From assembly GCF_000754805.1 (NCBI RefSeq), contig NZ_KN150731.1, forward strand, positions 1,258,492 through 1,322,491: 64,000 nt of DNA, in the 5' to 3' direction. The stretch comes from Yersinia frederiksenii ATCC 33641. GTDB taxonomy: Bacteria; Pseudomonadota; Gammaproteobacteria; Enterobacterales; Enterobacteriaceae. Under the pieces are notes generated by a model that saw only the letters and a list, made by a program, of their open reading frames with translations, ran no database searches and was not told the origin of the DNA. This document shows, one piece after another, positions 27,805 to 37,546 of this stretch. How positions within the stretch are numbered: position 1 is the first letter of the stretch; every line of letters starts with the position of its first letter. The position numbers were made by a program, and so were the translations under genes.

Positions 27805-28401
27805 ATGCACGACGTAAGTGGGCAAATCTCAACCTTGTACCGGCAGATAAAAATGCTACTGGGGCTCGGGCGGGCAACAGCTTTCGATGACAGTGACGGG
27901 GTACAAACCGTGCAATATCAGACATCGTTGGAAGTTCACAGCGACACGCCACGGTTAGCTGAGTTTGGTTTTTCGTCAGGATTACCGGCGGGCAGTGATG
28001 TGGTGATAGGGTTTCTGGGGGGTGATCGCTCCAGCGGCATGATCATTGCATCTAACCATCCGTCTTTTCGCCATAAAGAATTAAATCCAGGGGAAACAGT
28101 GATTTACTCCCAATGGGGGCAATTTATCAAATTGACCGAAAGTGGGGTGATCATTGAGGCCAATAACCAGCCAGTGACGGTAAATACTGCCACCGAGGTG
28201 ACCGTCAATGCATCGGTAAAAGTACGGTTAAACACCCCGCTACTGGAGGTCAGCGGCGATATTATGGATAACGCCGACAGCAATGCGACGACGCTAAAAA
28301 CCTTACGTGATACCTACAACAGTCACAATCATCAACTCAAAAATGTACAGTCGGGTAGTGCAACACTCACCAGTGAGACACCCGCTAAGGTGGTGCAATG
28401 A
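27805..28401 (+). CDS. Baseplate assembly/spike protein (Mu gp45, P2 gpV-like)
   Basis: 198-aa central spike protein: an OB-fold-like N-terminal part, then a repetitive beta region (GVIIEANNQPVTVNTATEVTV, ASVKVRLNTPLLEVSGDI) typical of the membrane-piercing needle, ending in an HNHQ segment close to the C-terminus that could contribute metal ligands at the tip. It overlaps the next gene by 4 bp. Confidence 0.87.
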   Translation: MHDVSGQISTLYRQIKMLLGLGRATAFDDSDGVQTVQYQTSLEVHSDTPRLAEFGFSSGLPAGSDVVIGFLGGDRSSGMIIASNHPSFRHKELNPGETVIYSQWGQFIKLTESGVIIEANNQPVTVNTATEVTVNASVKVRLNTPLLEVSGDIMDNADSNATTLKTLRDTYNSHNHQLKNVQSGSATLTSETPAKVVQ

Positions 28402-28835
28402 CAACAGATATTAAAACAGTTTGGGATGTCGATGCTTCGCTGGGGGATTGGCGGACAGGCGGTGGTGGGTTGCTGGATGGTGATGATCTGCATACTGCCA
28501 TTTTGTTGAGTCTATTCACTGACCGTCTGGCCCGCGCTGATGACGATATCGATGGTGATGATCGTCGGGGTTGGTGGGGGGACAGTGGTGCGACATCGGC
28601 TATTGGCTCACGGCTTTGGCTATTGCGGCGGCAAAAGTTGACCACTCAAGTTGCTATTAAAGCTGAAGATTATGCGCGGGAAGCATTGGTCTGGCTGATG
28701 GAGGATGCCGTTGTCACCACTATTAGCACTCAGGCGAAAATCATCTTCCCGAATACATTATTGCTGGTTATTGCTTATCAGCAACCGGGTAAAACTCAAT
28801 CATCCGTTAAATTTTCATGGGTATGGGAGGAGTAA
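28398..28835 (+). CDS. Mu gp46-like baseplate protein
   Basis: 145-aa protein of the GP46 family (T4 gp25-like wedge position). Signature start TVWDVDASLGDW and the ALVWLMEDAV segment. It overlaps the spike gene (ATGA) and precedes gp47-like by 3 bp. Confidence 0.83.
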   Translation: MTTDIKTVWDVDASLGDWRTGGGGLLDGDDLHTAILLSLFTDRLARADDDIDGDDRRGWWGDSGATSAIGSRLWLLRRQKLTTQVAIKAEDYAREALVWLMEDAVVTTISTQAKIIFPNTLLLVIAYQQPGKTQSSVKFSWVWEE

Positions 28836-28838
28836 TTC

Positions 28839-29975
28839 ATGCCATTTAATCGACCCACATTAAGCGAGTTGCGCCAGCGAAATCAGTCCTATATCCAGTC
28901 TGAACTGAAAACCGGTGGCAATTTATTGCGTTTCTCTAACATTGGTGTGATCAGTGACGCGGATGCTGGGATGGCTCATCTGCATTACGGCTATCTTGAT
29001 TATATTGCCCGACAAGCGACACCTTATAATGCCAGCGATGAATACCTTGCGGCTTGGGCGGCACTGAAAGATGTATTTCGCAAAGCCGCCAATCCGGCCC
29101 GCTGTGCAGATGTGCGTTTCAGTGGCATTGTCGGGCAGGTTATTCCTGCTGGCCGACGGCTGAATCGGGCTGATGGTTATCAGTACTTGCTGGACAATAC
29201 AGTAATAATCGGCACCGATGGCAGCGCAATCGGTGAAATTACGGCTATTTTACCCAGCCCGTTGGACGATGCAACTGGCGGAGGAAATCGAGGTAACAGT
29301 GCGCCAGGAACCCTACTGACGCTGGATATCGCCATTGATGGTGTGCAGGCTACGGCCACGGCATTGAGCAAAATTACCGGAGGAGCCGATATTGAATCCG
29401 AAGATGCATTTCGCTCTCGCATGTTATTGGCTTACCAAAATATCCCGCAAGGAGGTAATGATACTGACTATCAATCTTGGGCGTTGTCAGTGCCAGGTGT
29501 TACCCGATGTTGGGTTAAACGGCGCTTGATGGGGGCCGGTACTGTCGGCATCTATATCATGTGTGATGATAATGATTATGCGGGTTTCCCACAGGGCAGT
29601 GATGGGATTTCATCTCTTGAAGAGTGGGGAGCGGTGAAAGCCAGCGGTGACCAACGGCGAGTAGCGGATGCGATTTATCCGCAGCAACCGATTATCGCGT
29701 TGGTTTATGTTTGTGCCCCTGTCGCACAACCCATTGATTTTGTTATTAGTGGTATATCTCATGCCGACAGCGCAACCACCGCGGCCATTAATGCGGCCAT
29801 CGACGAGGTATTTTTCACCGAAGGAGAACCTGGTGGAAAAATTCTATGGTCATCGCTGCTGCTGGCCATCGGCGAGGTCGCCGGCACCGGGGGCTTTATT
29901 ATGCAATCTCCGGCAGCCAATATTGAGCTGCAAACCGGTAAACTCCCCATCAGGGGTACAGTGAGCTACTTATGA
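28839..29975 (+). CDS. Baseplate protein J-like (Mu gp47)
   Basis: 378-aa wedge protein of the Baseplate_J family. Motifs: FNRPTLSELRQRNQSYIQSEL, the HYGYLDYIARQATPYNA segment, and SEDAFRSRMLLAYQNIPQGG. It overlaps the next gene by 4 bp. Together with the gp46- and gp48-like proteins it would form the wedge that triggers sheath contraction. Confidence 0.9.
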   Translation: MPFNRPTLSELRQRNQSYIQSELKTGGNLLRFSNIGVISDADAGMAHLHYGYLDYIARQATPYNASDEYLAAWAALKDVFRKAANPARCADVRFSGIVGQVIPAGRRLNRADGYQYLLDNTVIIGTDGSAIGEITAILPSPLDDATGGGNRGNSAPGTLLTLDIAIDGVQATATALSKITGGADIESEDAFRSRMLLAYQNIPQGGNDTDYQSWALSVPGVTRCWVKRRLMGAGTVGIYIMCDDNDYAGFPQGSDGISSLEEWGAVKASGDQRRVADAIYPQQPIIALVYVCAPVAQPIDFVISGISHADSATTAAINAAIDEVFFTEGEPGGKILWSSLLLAIGEVAGTGGFIMQSPAANIELQTGKLPIRGTVSYL

Positions 29976-30568
29976 GCCGCTATTCTGTCAGTGAATATAC
30001 TGAAGCTTTACAGGCGCTAATGCCAATAGGTTTGGTCTGGCCACGACGGCCTGACGGAGTACAAACCGAAGTTCTACGGGCATTGGCTCATGCTTATCGG
30101 CGCAGTGATGAAGAAGCTCAAGACTTATTGTCTGGCGCTTTTCCGGCAACCGCCACGTCAATGCTACCGGAGTGGGAAGCAACACTCGGGTTACCGGATT
30201 TGTGTGCTATTGGTGAAGTCGACAGCATGATCCAGCGCCAACGCGCGGTGGTGTCGAAGTTATTTGGTATTGGTGGGCAGTCCGCAGCTTATTTTATCCG
30301 GGTAGCAAAGGCGCTAGGTTACTCCATTACGGTGACCCAATACCGACAAGCTTGCGCAGGTATGGCGGTCTGTCGAGATGCCTTGAATGGTGAAGAATGG
30401 CCATTTACCTGGTTAATTACCGCCCCGAAAACCACCATTCATTACGCCCAAAGTGGCTTAACCTATTGCAGTGACCCATTACGTTCATGGGGTAATAAAC
30501 AACTTGAGTGCAGATTAGCAGTATTAAATCCGTCTCATACGATTTTGAAATTCGGCTACGTTAGTTAA
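29972..30568 (+). CDS. Mu gp48-like baseplate protein (DUF2313/YmfQ)
   Basis: 198-aa protein of the DUF2313 family (Mu gp48, E. coli prophage YmfQ): YTEALQALMPIGLVWPRRPDG at the start, an EWEATLGLPD motif, and the CRDALNGEEW and CRLAVLNPSHT parts. It links the baseplate to the tail fibre, whose gene follows after 49 bp. Confidence 0.87.
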   Translation: MSRYSVSEYTEALQALMPIGLVWPRRPDGVQTEVLRALAHAYRRSDEEAQDLLSGAFPATATSMLPEWEATLGLPDLCAIGEVDSMIQRQRAVVSKLFGIGGQSAAYFIRVAKALGYSITVTQYRQACAGMAVCRDALNGEEWPFTWLITAPKTTIHYAQSGLTYCSDPLRSWGNKQLECRLAVLNPSHTILKFGYVS

Positions 30569-30617
30569 CTAATCCCTGTTATTCATTTTTAAGTGCCTTA
30601 ACTGGCGAGGATTTTCT

Positions 30618-31679
30618 ATGCAAAAAATTGGCGATATTCCTAATACACGCGCCGACAATAACGGCGAATTTACTGACGGCAATGTTGCCGCCGGTGTTCC
30701 ACCAACGATATTACCAGCTGAATGGTTTAATACCCTACAGCGGGAATTAATTAAAGTCGTTCAAGAAGGAGGATTAACATTAGATCCCAATGACGATACC
30801 CAGATATTAGCTGCCCTGAATAAACTGTTTTTACAGTCGGGTAATAACCTATCCGAGATAAAAGCCGCCGGCCCAACAGCCGTTGCAGCGGCTCTCGCAA
30901 ACCTTGGTTTGGGCGATGCCGCACATTTACCGCAATTGACCGGCGTGGTGGGTACCTCACGTAATGCTCGAATGAGTGTCACCGCCGCCTCAGCAACAGC
31001 CACATTTACCGCCGATGAATTGATTGTTCAGACAGCATTGGGAGGGTGTCAATACAAATTAAGTAGCTTCAATAAATCAGTTAATCTTGCCATAACCGGT
31101 GCTGGTGGGATGGACACTGGCACGGTGCCGGTAGCCGGATTTGTGGCTCTGTATGCGATTTATAACCCGACAACTCAAGCATCAGCATTACTTGCAGTGA
31201 ATGTCACGTTAATCACCGCCCCAGAGATTTACGGCGGTGCTAATATGCCAGCTGGTTATACAGCATCGGCGCTTGTTTCTGTGTGGGCGACAAACGGTAG
31301 TGGACAATTTATTCCTGGCTTTTTGACGGGTAGAAATTTAATTTTTATGGCTAATGCAGTTATTACGTCATCCTCAATTCCTGCAACCATCACTGCACTC
31401 TCGCTTGCCACAGCAATCCCGTTAAATGCTGTAGACGTCAGGGCTTCAGTCCGATTTACATCTATAACTGGGACTGGGGCCGCAGGGTATGTAGTTGCAT
31501 CTGATGCACAAGAAATTTGTAGGTCTGCTTCAGGTGCTTACGCTTCAAGTTCAGTGATTCCTGAAGCAACACCATTTTCGTTGGGTATCATTACCAAGCA
31601 AATGTGTTATCACCGCATCTCTCTTTCAGGGGTAACCGGATATACATATGTTTTATATATAACGGGGTATTCAATATGA
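30618..31679 (+). CDS. Tail fibre, currently expressed form (constant N-terminus + variable arm 1)
   Basis: 353-aa receptor-binding fibre. Residues 1-101 (MQKIGDIPNTRADNNGEFTDG start) form the constant, baseplate-attached part; the left inversion site lies in codons 94-101 (ANLGLGDAA). The C-terminal 250 residues lie inside the invertible segment and would carry host specificity. Inversion would replace them in frame with the arm now encoded at 32153-32647, giving a predicted 249-aa fibre. Its stop overlaps the next small gene (ATGA). Confidence 0.88.
   Translation: MQKIGDIPNTRADNNGEFTDGNVAAGVPPTILPAEWFNTLQRELIKVVQEGGLTLDPNDDTQILAALNKLFLQSGNNLSEIKAAGPTAVAAALANLGLGDAAHLPQLTGVVGTSRNARMSVTAASATATFTADELIVQTALGGCQYKLSSFNKSVNLAITGAGGMDTGTVPVAGFVALYAIYNPTTQASALLAVNVTLITAPEIYGGANMPAGYTASALVSVWATNGSGQFIPGFLTGRNLIFMANAVITSSSIPATITALSLATAIPLNAVDVRASVRFTSITGTGAAGYVVASDAQEICRSASGAYASSSVIPEATPFSLGIITKQMCYHRISLSGVTGYTYVLYITGYSI
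30898..30922 (+). repeat. Left inversion site (gix/hix-like)
   Basis: 25-bp inverted repeat partner of 32598-32622. The core AAACC-TT-GGTTT (30899-30910) is the canonical Hin/Gin/Cin crossover architecture. The flanking GGGCGATGCCGC is also shared, so identity reaches beyond the usual half-sites and preserves the NLGLGDAA codons. Confidence 0.92.
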
Positions 31680-31861
31680 TATATGTACAATTTCTTGAAG
31701 AAGAAAAGTTAACGATTATCAGCTGGTTCGCTGGACCACAAAACCCTGATGATTACCCTTACTTTGATACTATCACCACAGATGATCCCAAGTGGATTGC
31801 TTATTATGACTCACAAGATGAAGTGGTGAAGGAAATTTTGCCTAAGCCAATATATCCATAA
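31676..31861 (+). CDS. Small fibre-associated protein, arm 1
   Basis: 61-aa protein starting MIYVQFLEEEKLT, overlapping the fibre stop (ATGA). Position corresponds to Mu U, a fibre assembly protein. The DPKWIAYYDSQ motif near its C-terminus is shared with a frame on the opposite strand (DPRWKVFYDMM), so the two arms carry related partner genes. Role as fibre chaperone is inferred. Confidence 0.6.
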   Translation: MIYVQFLEEEKLTIISWFAGPQNPDDYPYFDTITTDDPKWIAYYDSQDEVVKEILPKPIYP

Positions 31862-31867
31862 GTGTAT

Positions 31868-31897
31868 ACCGGGCTTAATTGCCCGGTTTGTATTTGC
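31868..31897 (+). terminator. Hairpin between the two fibre arms
   Basis: ACCGGGC / GCCCGGT stem with a 6-nt loop then TTTGTATTT, just after the arm 1 small gene; it probably ends the late transcript before it runs antisense into arm 2. Confidence 0.7.
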
Positions 31898-32144
31898 TAC
31901 ACAGGTTCAGTCATCCCTGGAACGGATGGCTTCATCATGTCATAAAAAACTTTCCACCGTGGATCGCTGACCTCTACCTCTCCAAGGTTTATTACTCCAT
32001 TTCTGTCTCAGTATTTACCTCTGCCTCAATTTCTAAATGTGCCTTAATTTCAGGCTCAGTTGCTTCTCTTGCCCCTTCTATTTTGTCTCCTGTGTAAATA
32101 AACCCGTCGTTATTGATATAAAATTTAATTTTAATGTTTTCCAT
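31897..32144 (-). pseudogene. Small fibre-associated gene, arm 2, apparently frameshifted
   Basis: An ATG at 32144 with an AGGTGA ribosome site opens a 50-aa frame (MENIKIKFYINNDG start) that stops at 31992-31994. From about there another frame continues without its own start to a stop at 31897-31899 and encodes GEVEVSDPRWKVFYDMM, the part matching the arm 1 partner's C-terminus (DPKWIAYYDSQ). One coding sequence broken by a small indel explains this best; no clear slippery heptamer was seen. Confidence 0.55.
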
Positions 32145-32152
32145 AATTTCAC

Positions 32153-32647
32153 CTAATACCAGACTCTGAATATATAGTGCCAGTTACTCACGGCGGAGTT
32201 AGTTATCAATTCCCCAGTAGTTCTATTTATAAATTCAATGCCTGAAATCCCACTGGCGGGGGCTGGGGTAAATAATCGAATATCTGTTAATGAGATACTA
32301 GGGACAACCGAAAGCGTGTGATATGCAACAGCATTGATCGTAAATGATGCCGAAAGTGCCGTTTCTCCAACTGCATACCCATCACCAGCAATCGCACGTT
32401 TTAAGACGACATCACATTTACATCGCAACAGATCTAACCCAGTTACCCCGTGGGTAACTATGGTTACAGTGTTATTAACTGGTGTGTATTCGTTTGATAC
32501 CCAAAGTCGGGTATTTGGAGCATCAACTTTCATATAGCGGGTATCACCAATAGAAATATCAGGAACATTTGTGCTTCCCGTTCCTATGGTCCTTTTAGCG
32601 GCATCGCCCAAACCAAGGTTTGTTATCCCGCATTCTTTCAAAGCCAT
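32153..32647 (-). CDS. Alternative tail fibre C-terminal arm 2 (silent orientation)
   Basis: 164-aa frame on the minus strand. Residues 10-17 (NLGLGDAA) are encoded by the right inversion site in the same reading frame as the left one; the following 147 residues form a different receptor-binding domain (start KRTIGTGSTNV, end HYIFRVWY). In the present orientation it lacks the baseplate-attachment N-terminus, though an ATG with an AGGA site (at 32647) could allow translation of the isolated arm. After inversion it would be joined to the constant fibre N-terminus. Confidence 0.82.
   Translation of the reverse strand: MALKECGITNLGLGDAAKRTIGTGSTNVPDISIGDTRYMKVDAPNTRLWVSNEYTPVNNTVTIVTHGVTGLDLLRCKCDVVLKRAIAGDGYAVGETALSASFTINAVAYHTLSVVPSISLTDIRLFTPAPASGISGIEFINRTTGELITNSAVSNWHYIFRVWY
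32598..32622 (-). repeat. Right inversion site (gix/hix-like)
   Basis: Inverted partner of 30898-30922, identical over 25 bp; the core AAACC-AA-GGTTT is at 32610-32621. It lies between fibre arm 2 and the invertase gene. Confidence 0.92.
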
Positions 32648-32701
32648 TTTTCCTATAGATTCCTTGTGACAAATTTCGGCTATTTCACAAGGGGAAATAA
32701 G

Positions 32702-33268
32702 GTGCTTATTGGCTATATTAGGGTGTCAACAAATGACCAAAACACAGAGTTGCAACGCAACGCGCTGGTTAGTGCGAATTGTGAGCAGATATTTGAAGAT
32801 AAAATAAGCGGAAAATCATCAGATCGACCGGGTTTAAAACGAGCCATGCGTACAATGTCCGAGGGAGATACTCTAGTTGTGTGGAAACTCGATCGGCTGG
32901 GGCGTAGTGTTCGCCACCTGATTGCTCTGATTGAAGAGCTGAAAAAACGCGGGGTACATTTTCGCAGCCTGACTGATAGCATCGATACTGGTACAGCAAT
33001 GGGCCGATTTTTCTTTCATGTTATGTCGGCACTAGCTGAAATGGAACGTGAATTGATAGTGGAGCGGACCCTTGCCGGATTAGCGGCTGCGAGAGCAGAA
33101 GGACGAATAGGGGGTCGCCGCCGAATAATGACCCCTGAAGTTGTCGAGCGAGCTAAACGTATGTTTACCAACGGGGCAAGTTTACATCAGGTTGCTTTGG
33201 TCATCGATGTCTCACCTAAAACTATCTACAAATACATTTCGGCTGAAGAGCGCCGTAAATTAATATAA
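32702..33268 (+). CDS. Serine DNA invertase (Gin/Hin/Pin family)
   Basis: 188-aa site-specific recombinase very close to Mu Gin. Catalytic Ser9 in IRVSTNDQ, then FEDKISGKSSDRPGLKRA, VVWKLDRLGRS, the FRSLTDSIDTGTAMGRFFFH region, and a C-terminal HTH (VALVIDVSPKTIYKYI). The GTG at 32702 is chosen because the family starts (M/V)LIGY there, with a GGGGAAATAAG leader; the upstream ATG adds non-family residues. It should invert the adjacent fibre segment with Fis bound to an internal enhancer. Confidence 0.94.
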   Translation: MLIGYIRVSTNDQNTELQRNALVSANCEQIFEDKISGKSSDRPGLKRAMRTMSEGDTLVVWKLDRLGRSVRHLIALIEELKKRGVHFRSLTDSIDTGTAMGRFFFHVMSALAEMERELIVERTLAGLAAARAEGRIGGRRRIMTPEVVERAKRMFTNGASLHQVALVIDVSPKTIYKYISAEERRKLI

Positions 33269-33308
33269 AATCCAATGTGAAATGAGAACGGCCAATTAGG
33301 TTTTTAAC

Positions 33309-33347
33309 TATAGATTTAGCGGCTACTTTGTAAGGGCTAAATCTATA
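33309..33347. repeat. 12-bp inverted repeat at the right end of the tail locus
   Basis: TATAGATTTAGC / GCTAAATCTATA separated by 15 bp, 40 bp after the invertase stop. No T-run on either side, so not an obvious terminator; it may mark a border or a protein site. Confidence 0.5.
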
Positions 33348-33452
33348 ACTCTCAATGGCTCATCTCAACCCCACACCAATCCCCCTCGTGACTCTCCCCA
33401 TTTCATGGTAAATTCTCATATCACAGGCTAATGCATCGTTTTAGGTACCAGT

Positions 33453-34190
33453 ATGTTTACATATAAAGAAATATCATCGCTAAACGAACTGGAACTGATT
33501 GTCTATAACTACATCATAAAGAACACTGACAAAGTGATGTATATGACCATCAGAGAACTGGCTGATGCTGCAGGTGTTTCTACCACTACGGTTTTGCGTT
33601 TTTGCAAAAAAATGAATTGTGATGGCTACTCTGAATTCCGCGTTCGTTTTAAATTATACTTAGAGCATGATGAGAAACCGCTAGCTAGCTTTGGTATTAG
33701 TGAAATAATTAGTTATTTTAAAAGTATCAATAATAGTGAGTTTGATGAATTACTTGATATGGCCGCGGCACAAATAGCAGCAACACGGCGAGTTATTTTT
33801 GTTGGAATAGGGACCTCTGGTGCATTAGGTAAATATAGTGCTCGTTTCTTTTCTAATATAGGGAAATATAGCACTTACATTGACGATCCTTATTACCCGA
33901 TCAATAGTGATATGTATCAAGATGCTATTGCGATTATCCTCTCGGTCTCCGGTGAGACGGAAGAAATTATCCGCATTGCCAATCAGTTCAGTTTGCACAA
34001 TTGTAAGATTATCAGCCTGACTAACAGTGATAACTCTACGTTAGCCAAGATGGCCGATTTGAATATCTCTTATCATATGCCGCCGATTGTTTTGGACGGT
34101 CATTATAATATTACGACTCAAATTCCGGTGTTGTATATTATTGAAACTATAGGCAAGAAACTCCCACCATTAAATAATAAAAAAACCTAA
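33453..34190 (+). CDS. RpiR/MurR-family transcriptional regulator
   Basis: 245-aa regulator: N-terminal HTH_6 domain (MTIRELADAAGVSTTTVLRFCKK, here 20-odd residues from about 31) and a C-terminal SIS phosphosugar-binding domain (VIFVGIGTSGALGKYSARF; ILSVSGETEEII). Upstream and co-oriented with a beta-glucoside PTS and 6-phospho-beta-glucosidase, so it likely senses a phosphorylated beta-glucoside and controls that unit. Activator or repressor role cannot be told from sequence. Confidence 0.85.
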   Translation: MFTYKEISSLNELELIVYNYIIKNTDKVMYMTIRELADAAGVSTTTVLRFCKKMNCDGYSEFRVRFKLYLEHDEKPLASFGISEIISYFKSINNSEFDELLDMAAAQIAATRRVIFVGIGTSGALGKYSARFFSNIGKYSTYIDDPYYPINSDMYQDAIAIILSVSGETEEIIRIANQFSLHNCKIISLTNSDNSTLAKMADLNISYHMPPIVLDGHYNITTQIPVLYIIETIGKKLPPLNNKKT

Positions 34191-34359
34191 TAAAACAGGG
34201 TGTTTTTTATCTGTTACATATTCCAAATCACTGTTTTTGTTATATCGTGACTTCACTTCTTTTTTTGTTAAACTCCAGTCTCAATCGACCAAAAATATTA
34301 ATAATAAACCGATAACACTCTGTTTATCTTATACCAGCGTCCGTAGCAGGAGACTCATA

Positions 34360-35889
34360 ATGGCAATTGATTACTCATTAACCGCGCAGGAAATTATAAA
34401 ATATATTGGTGGCGACAATAATGTGATTACCGTCACACATTGTGCGACGCGTTTACGTTTTATATTGAAAGATAATAAAGCGGTCGATAAAGAAAAATTA
34501 AATCGTGTTAAAGGCGTTATTACCGTTATCGAAGCTGGTGGGCAAATGCAGGTGGTGATTGGCAACCATGTCGGTGATGCCTACAAACATGTTACCCACT
34601 TGATTAATATCGATGAAAGTGCGCCAGTAGCCGCTCCTAAAGTCGGTATTGTTAGCCGCTTGATGGATATTATCTCCAGCATTTTTGCCCCTTTTCTTTA
34701 CCCATTGGCGGCATGTGGTATTTTACAGGGGATTATTTCATTCCTCGCGGCTATTGGTTGGATGGATGCCGCCAGCGGTACTTATCGAATTTTGAACTTC
34801 GTTTCCTGGACCGGTTTTACTTTCCTACCAGTTATGGTGGCTTTCACCGCAGCTAAAAAATTCAATGTTAATCCTTTTACTGCCGTCATTACGGCATGTG
34901 CGCTGATCAGCCCCGATTACATGAGTATGCTGACTGCCAATAAGATAGTCACTATCAATTCAGCGGACCCGACGGTTCAGCAACTGATGCATGAAGCCGT
35001 GAATAACCCACAAATTGCTCAGATTTTGAATACGATTGCAGGTATTCCGTTGTCCTCTCCGACATTGGATTTCTTCGGTATTCCCGTGCAATATCTGAGC
35101 TATACCGCCTCGGTTATTCCGATCATTTTGATGGTTTGGGCCATGTCATATGTGCAGAGATTCTTTGAGCGCATCTTGCCGATGGTGGTGCGTAACCTGT
35201 TTACGCCAATGTTCTGTATTGCCATTATGGTGCCATTAACTCTGCTGGTTTTCGGCCCAGTAGGTAACTTGATTGGCGGTGCTATCGGGGGCGTTTACAA
35301 TACACTTTATAATCTTAGCCCAGCGATTGCAGGGTTTATGGTCGGGGCATTCTGGCAACCCTTGGTCACTTTAGGAGTCCATTGGGGCATTACACCGGTG
35401 ACTGTTGGTAACTATGCAACACTGGGTTACGACACCTTTACAGGCTTGCAAGCTTCAGCCGTCTTTGCGATGGCTGGCACCATGTTTGGGGTTTATTTAA
35501 AAACCCGTAACCGAGAAATGAAAGGTATTTCATTGTCGGCTGGCATCACTGCTTTATTCGGTATTACCGAACCAGCCATTTACGGTGTGGCATTACGACT
35601 GAAAAAACCTTTCTTATGCAGCTGTGCCGCTGGTGGGATTGGTGGGGCTATCGCCGGAAGTTTTAATGCGGTGTCCTGGAGCTACTGCCTGCCGGGAATT
35701 GCGGTGTTACCGGTCTTCTTTAAAGAAGGACATATGACTCAATTCCTCGGCTTATTACTGTCTATTACTGTCGCATTCGTATTGGGTGCGGTGTTTACCT
35801 GGTTGGTTGGGTTTACCGATGAGAGCGAAAGTGCAGAGGAAAAAACATCAGCAACACCAATTGCTCAGGCACAAATGAATCAGGGCTAA
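34360..35889 (+). CDS. PTS beta-glucoside transporter, fused EIIBC
   Basis: 509-aa membrane permease that phosphorylates its sugar during uptake. EIIB domain with phospho-acceptor Cys28 (VTHCATRLRF), EIIC domain with about 8-10 membrane segments and GITEPAIYGV. There is no C-terminal EIIA domain, as in AscF, so phosphate must come from another EIIA (Crr or a separate protein). The ATG at 34360 with GCAGGAGAC is chosen; the longer frame adds non-homologous residues. Substrate probably an aryl-beta-glucoside or cellobiose-like sugar. Confidence 0.88.
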   Translation: MAIDYSLTAQEIIKYIGGDNNVITVTHCATRLRFILKDNKAVDKEKLNRVKGVITVIEAGGQMQVVIGNHVGDAYKHVTHLINIDESAPVAAPKVGIVSRLMDIISSIFAPFLYPLAACGILQGIISFLAAIGWMDAASGTYRILNFVSWTGFTFLPVMVAFTAAKKFNVNPFTAVITACALISPDYMSMLTANKIVTINSADPTVQQLMHEAVNNPQIAQILNTIAGIPLSSPTLDFFGIPVQYLSYTASVIPIILMVWAMSYVQRFFERILPMVVRNLFTPMFCIAIMVPLTLLVFGPVGNLIGGAIGGVYNTLYNLSPAIAGFMVGAFWQPLVTLGVHWGITPVTVGNYATLGYDTFTGLQASAVFAMAGTMFGVYLKTRNREMKGISLSAGITALFGITEPAIYGVALRLKKPFLCSCAAGGIGGAIAGSFNAVSWSYCLPGIAVLPVFFKEGHMTQFLGLLLSITVAFVLGAVFTWLVGFTDESESAEEKTSATPIAQAQMNQG

Positions 35890-35951
35890 AATAGTTTTAA
35901 GGTTTAGGCGGGCAATCAACCGCCATTGAATTTCATTTTCAGGGCGAATAG

Positions 35952-37415
<1,464 letters not shown>

Positions 37416-37452
37416 ATCTGTAATGCGTTAGATATATAGCCTGTTATTGGAT

Positions 37453-37484
37453 AAGGCCGTTTAATATAGAACGGCCTTACTTTC
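37453..37484 (+). terminator. Terminator of the beta-glucoside unit
   Basis: AAGGCCGTT / AACGGCCTT stem with an 8-nt loop followed by ACTTTCTT, 37 bp past the glucosidase stop. Confidence 0.75.
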
Positions 37485-37546
37485 TTATCCATCATCTTTT
37501 ATTATTGAAGCAGAGCAAGAGCTCAACTTCAATTTAAAGGATGCCA

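Larger units (their letters stand above)
30899..32621. mobile_element. Invertible tail-fibre segment (about 1.7 kb)
   Basis: DNA between two oppositely oriented gix-like sites, holding variable arm 1 plus a small gene on the plus strand, and variable arm 2 plus a small (disrupted) gene on the minus strand, with a terminator in the middle. The serine invertase gene follows 80 bp beyond the right site. The organisation matches the Mu G segment S-U / U'-S' with gin. Confidence 0.9.

Noticed and set aside
31879..32097. 72-codon plus-strand frame between the fibre arms
   Set aside because: Antisense to the arm 2 small gene, whose minus-strand reading has a ribosome site and a motif shared with the arm 1 partner.
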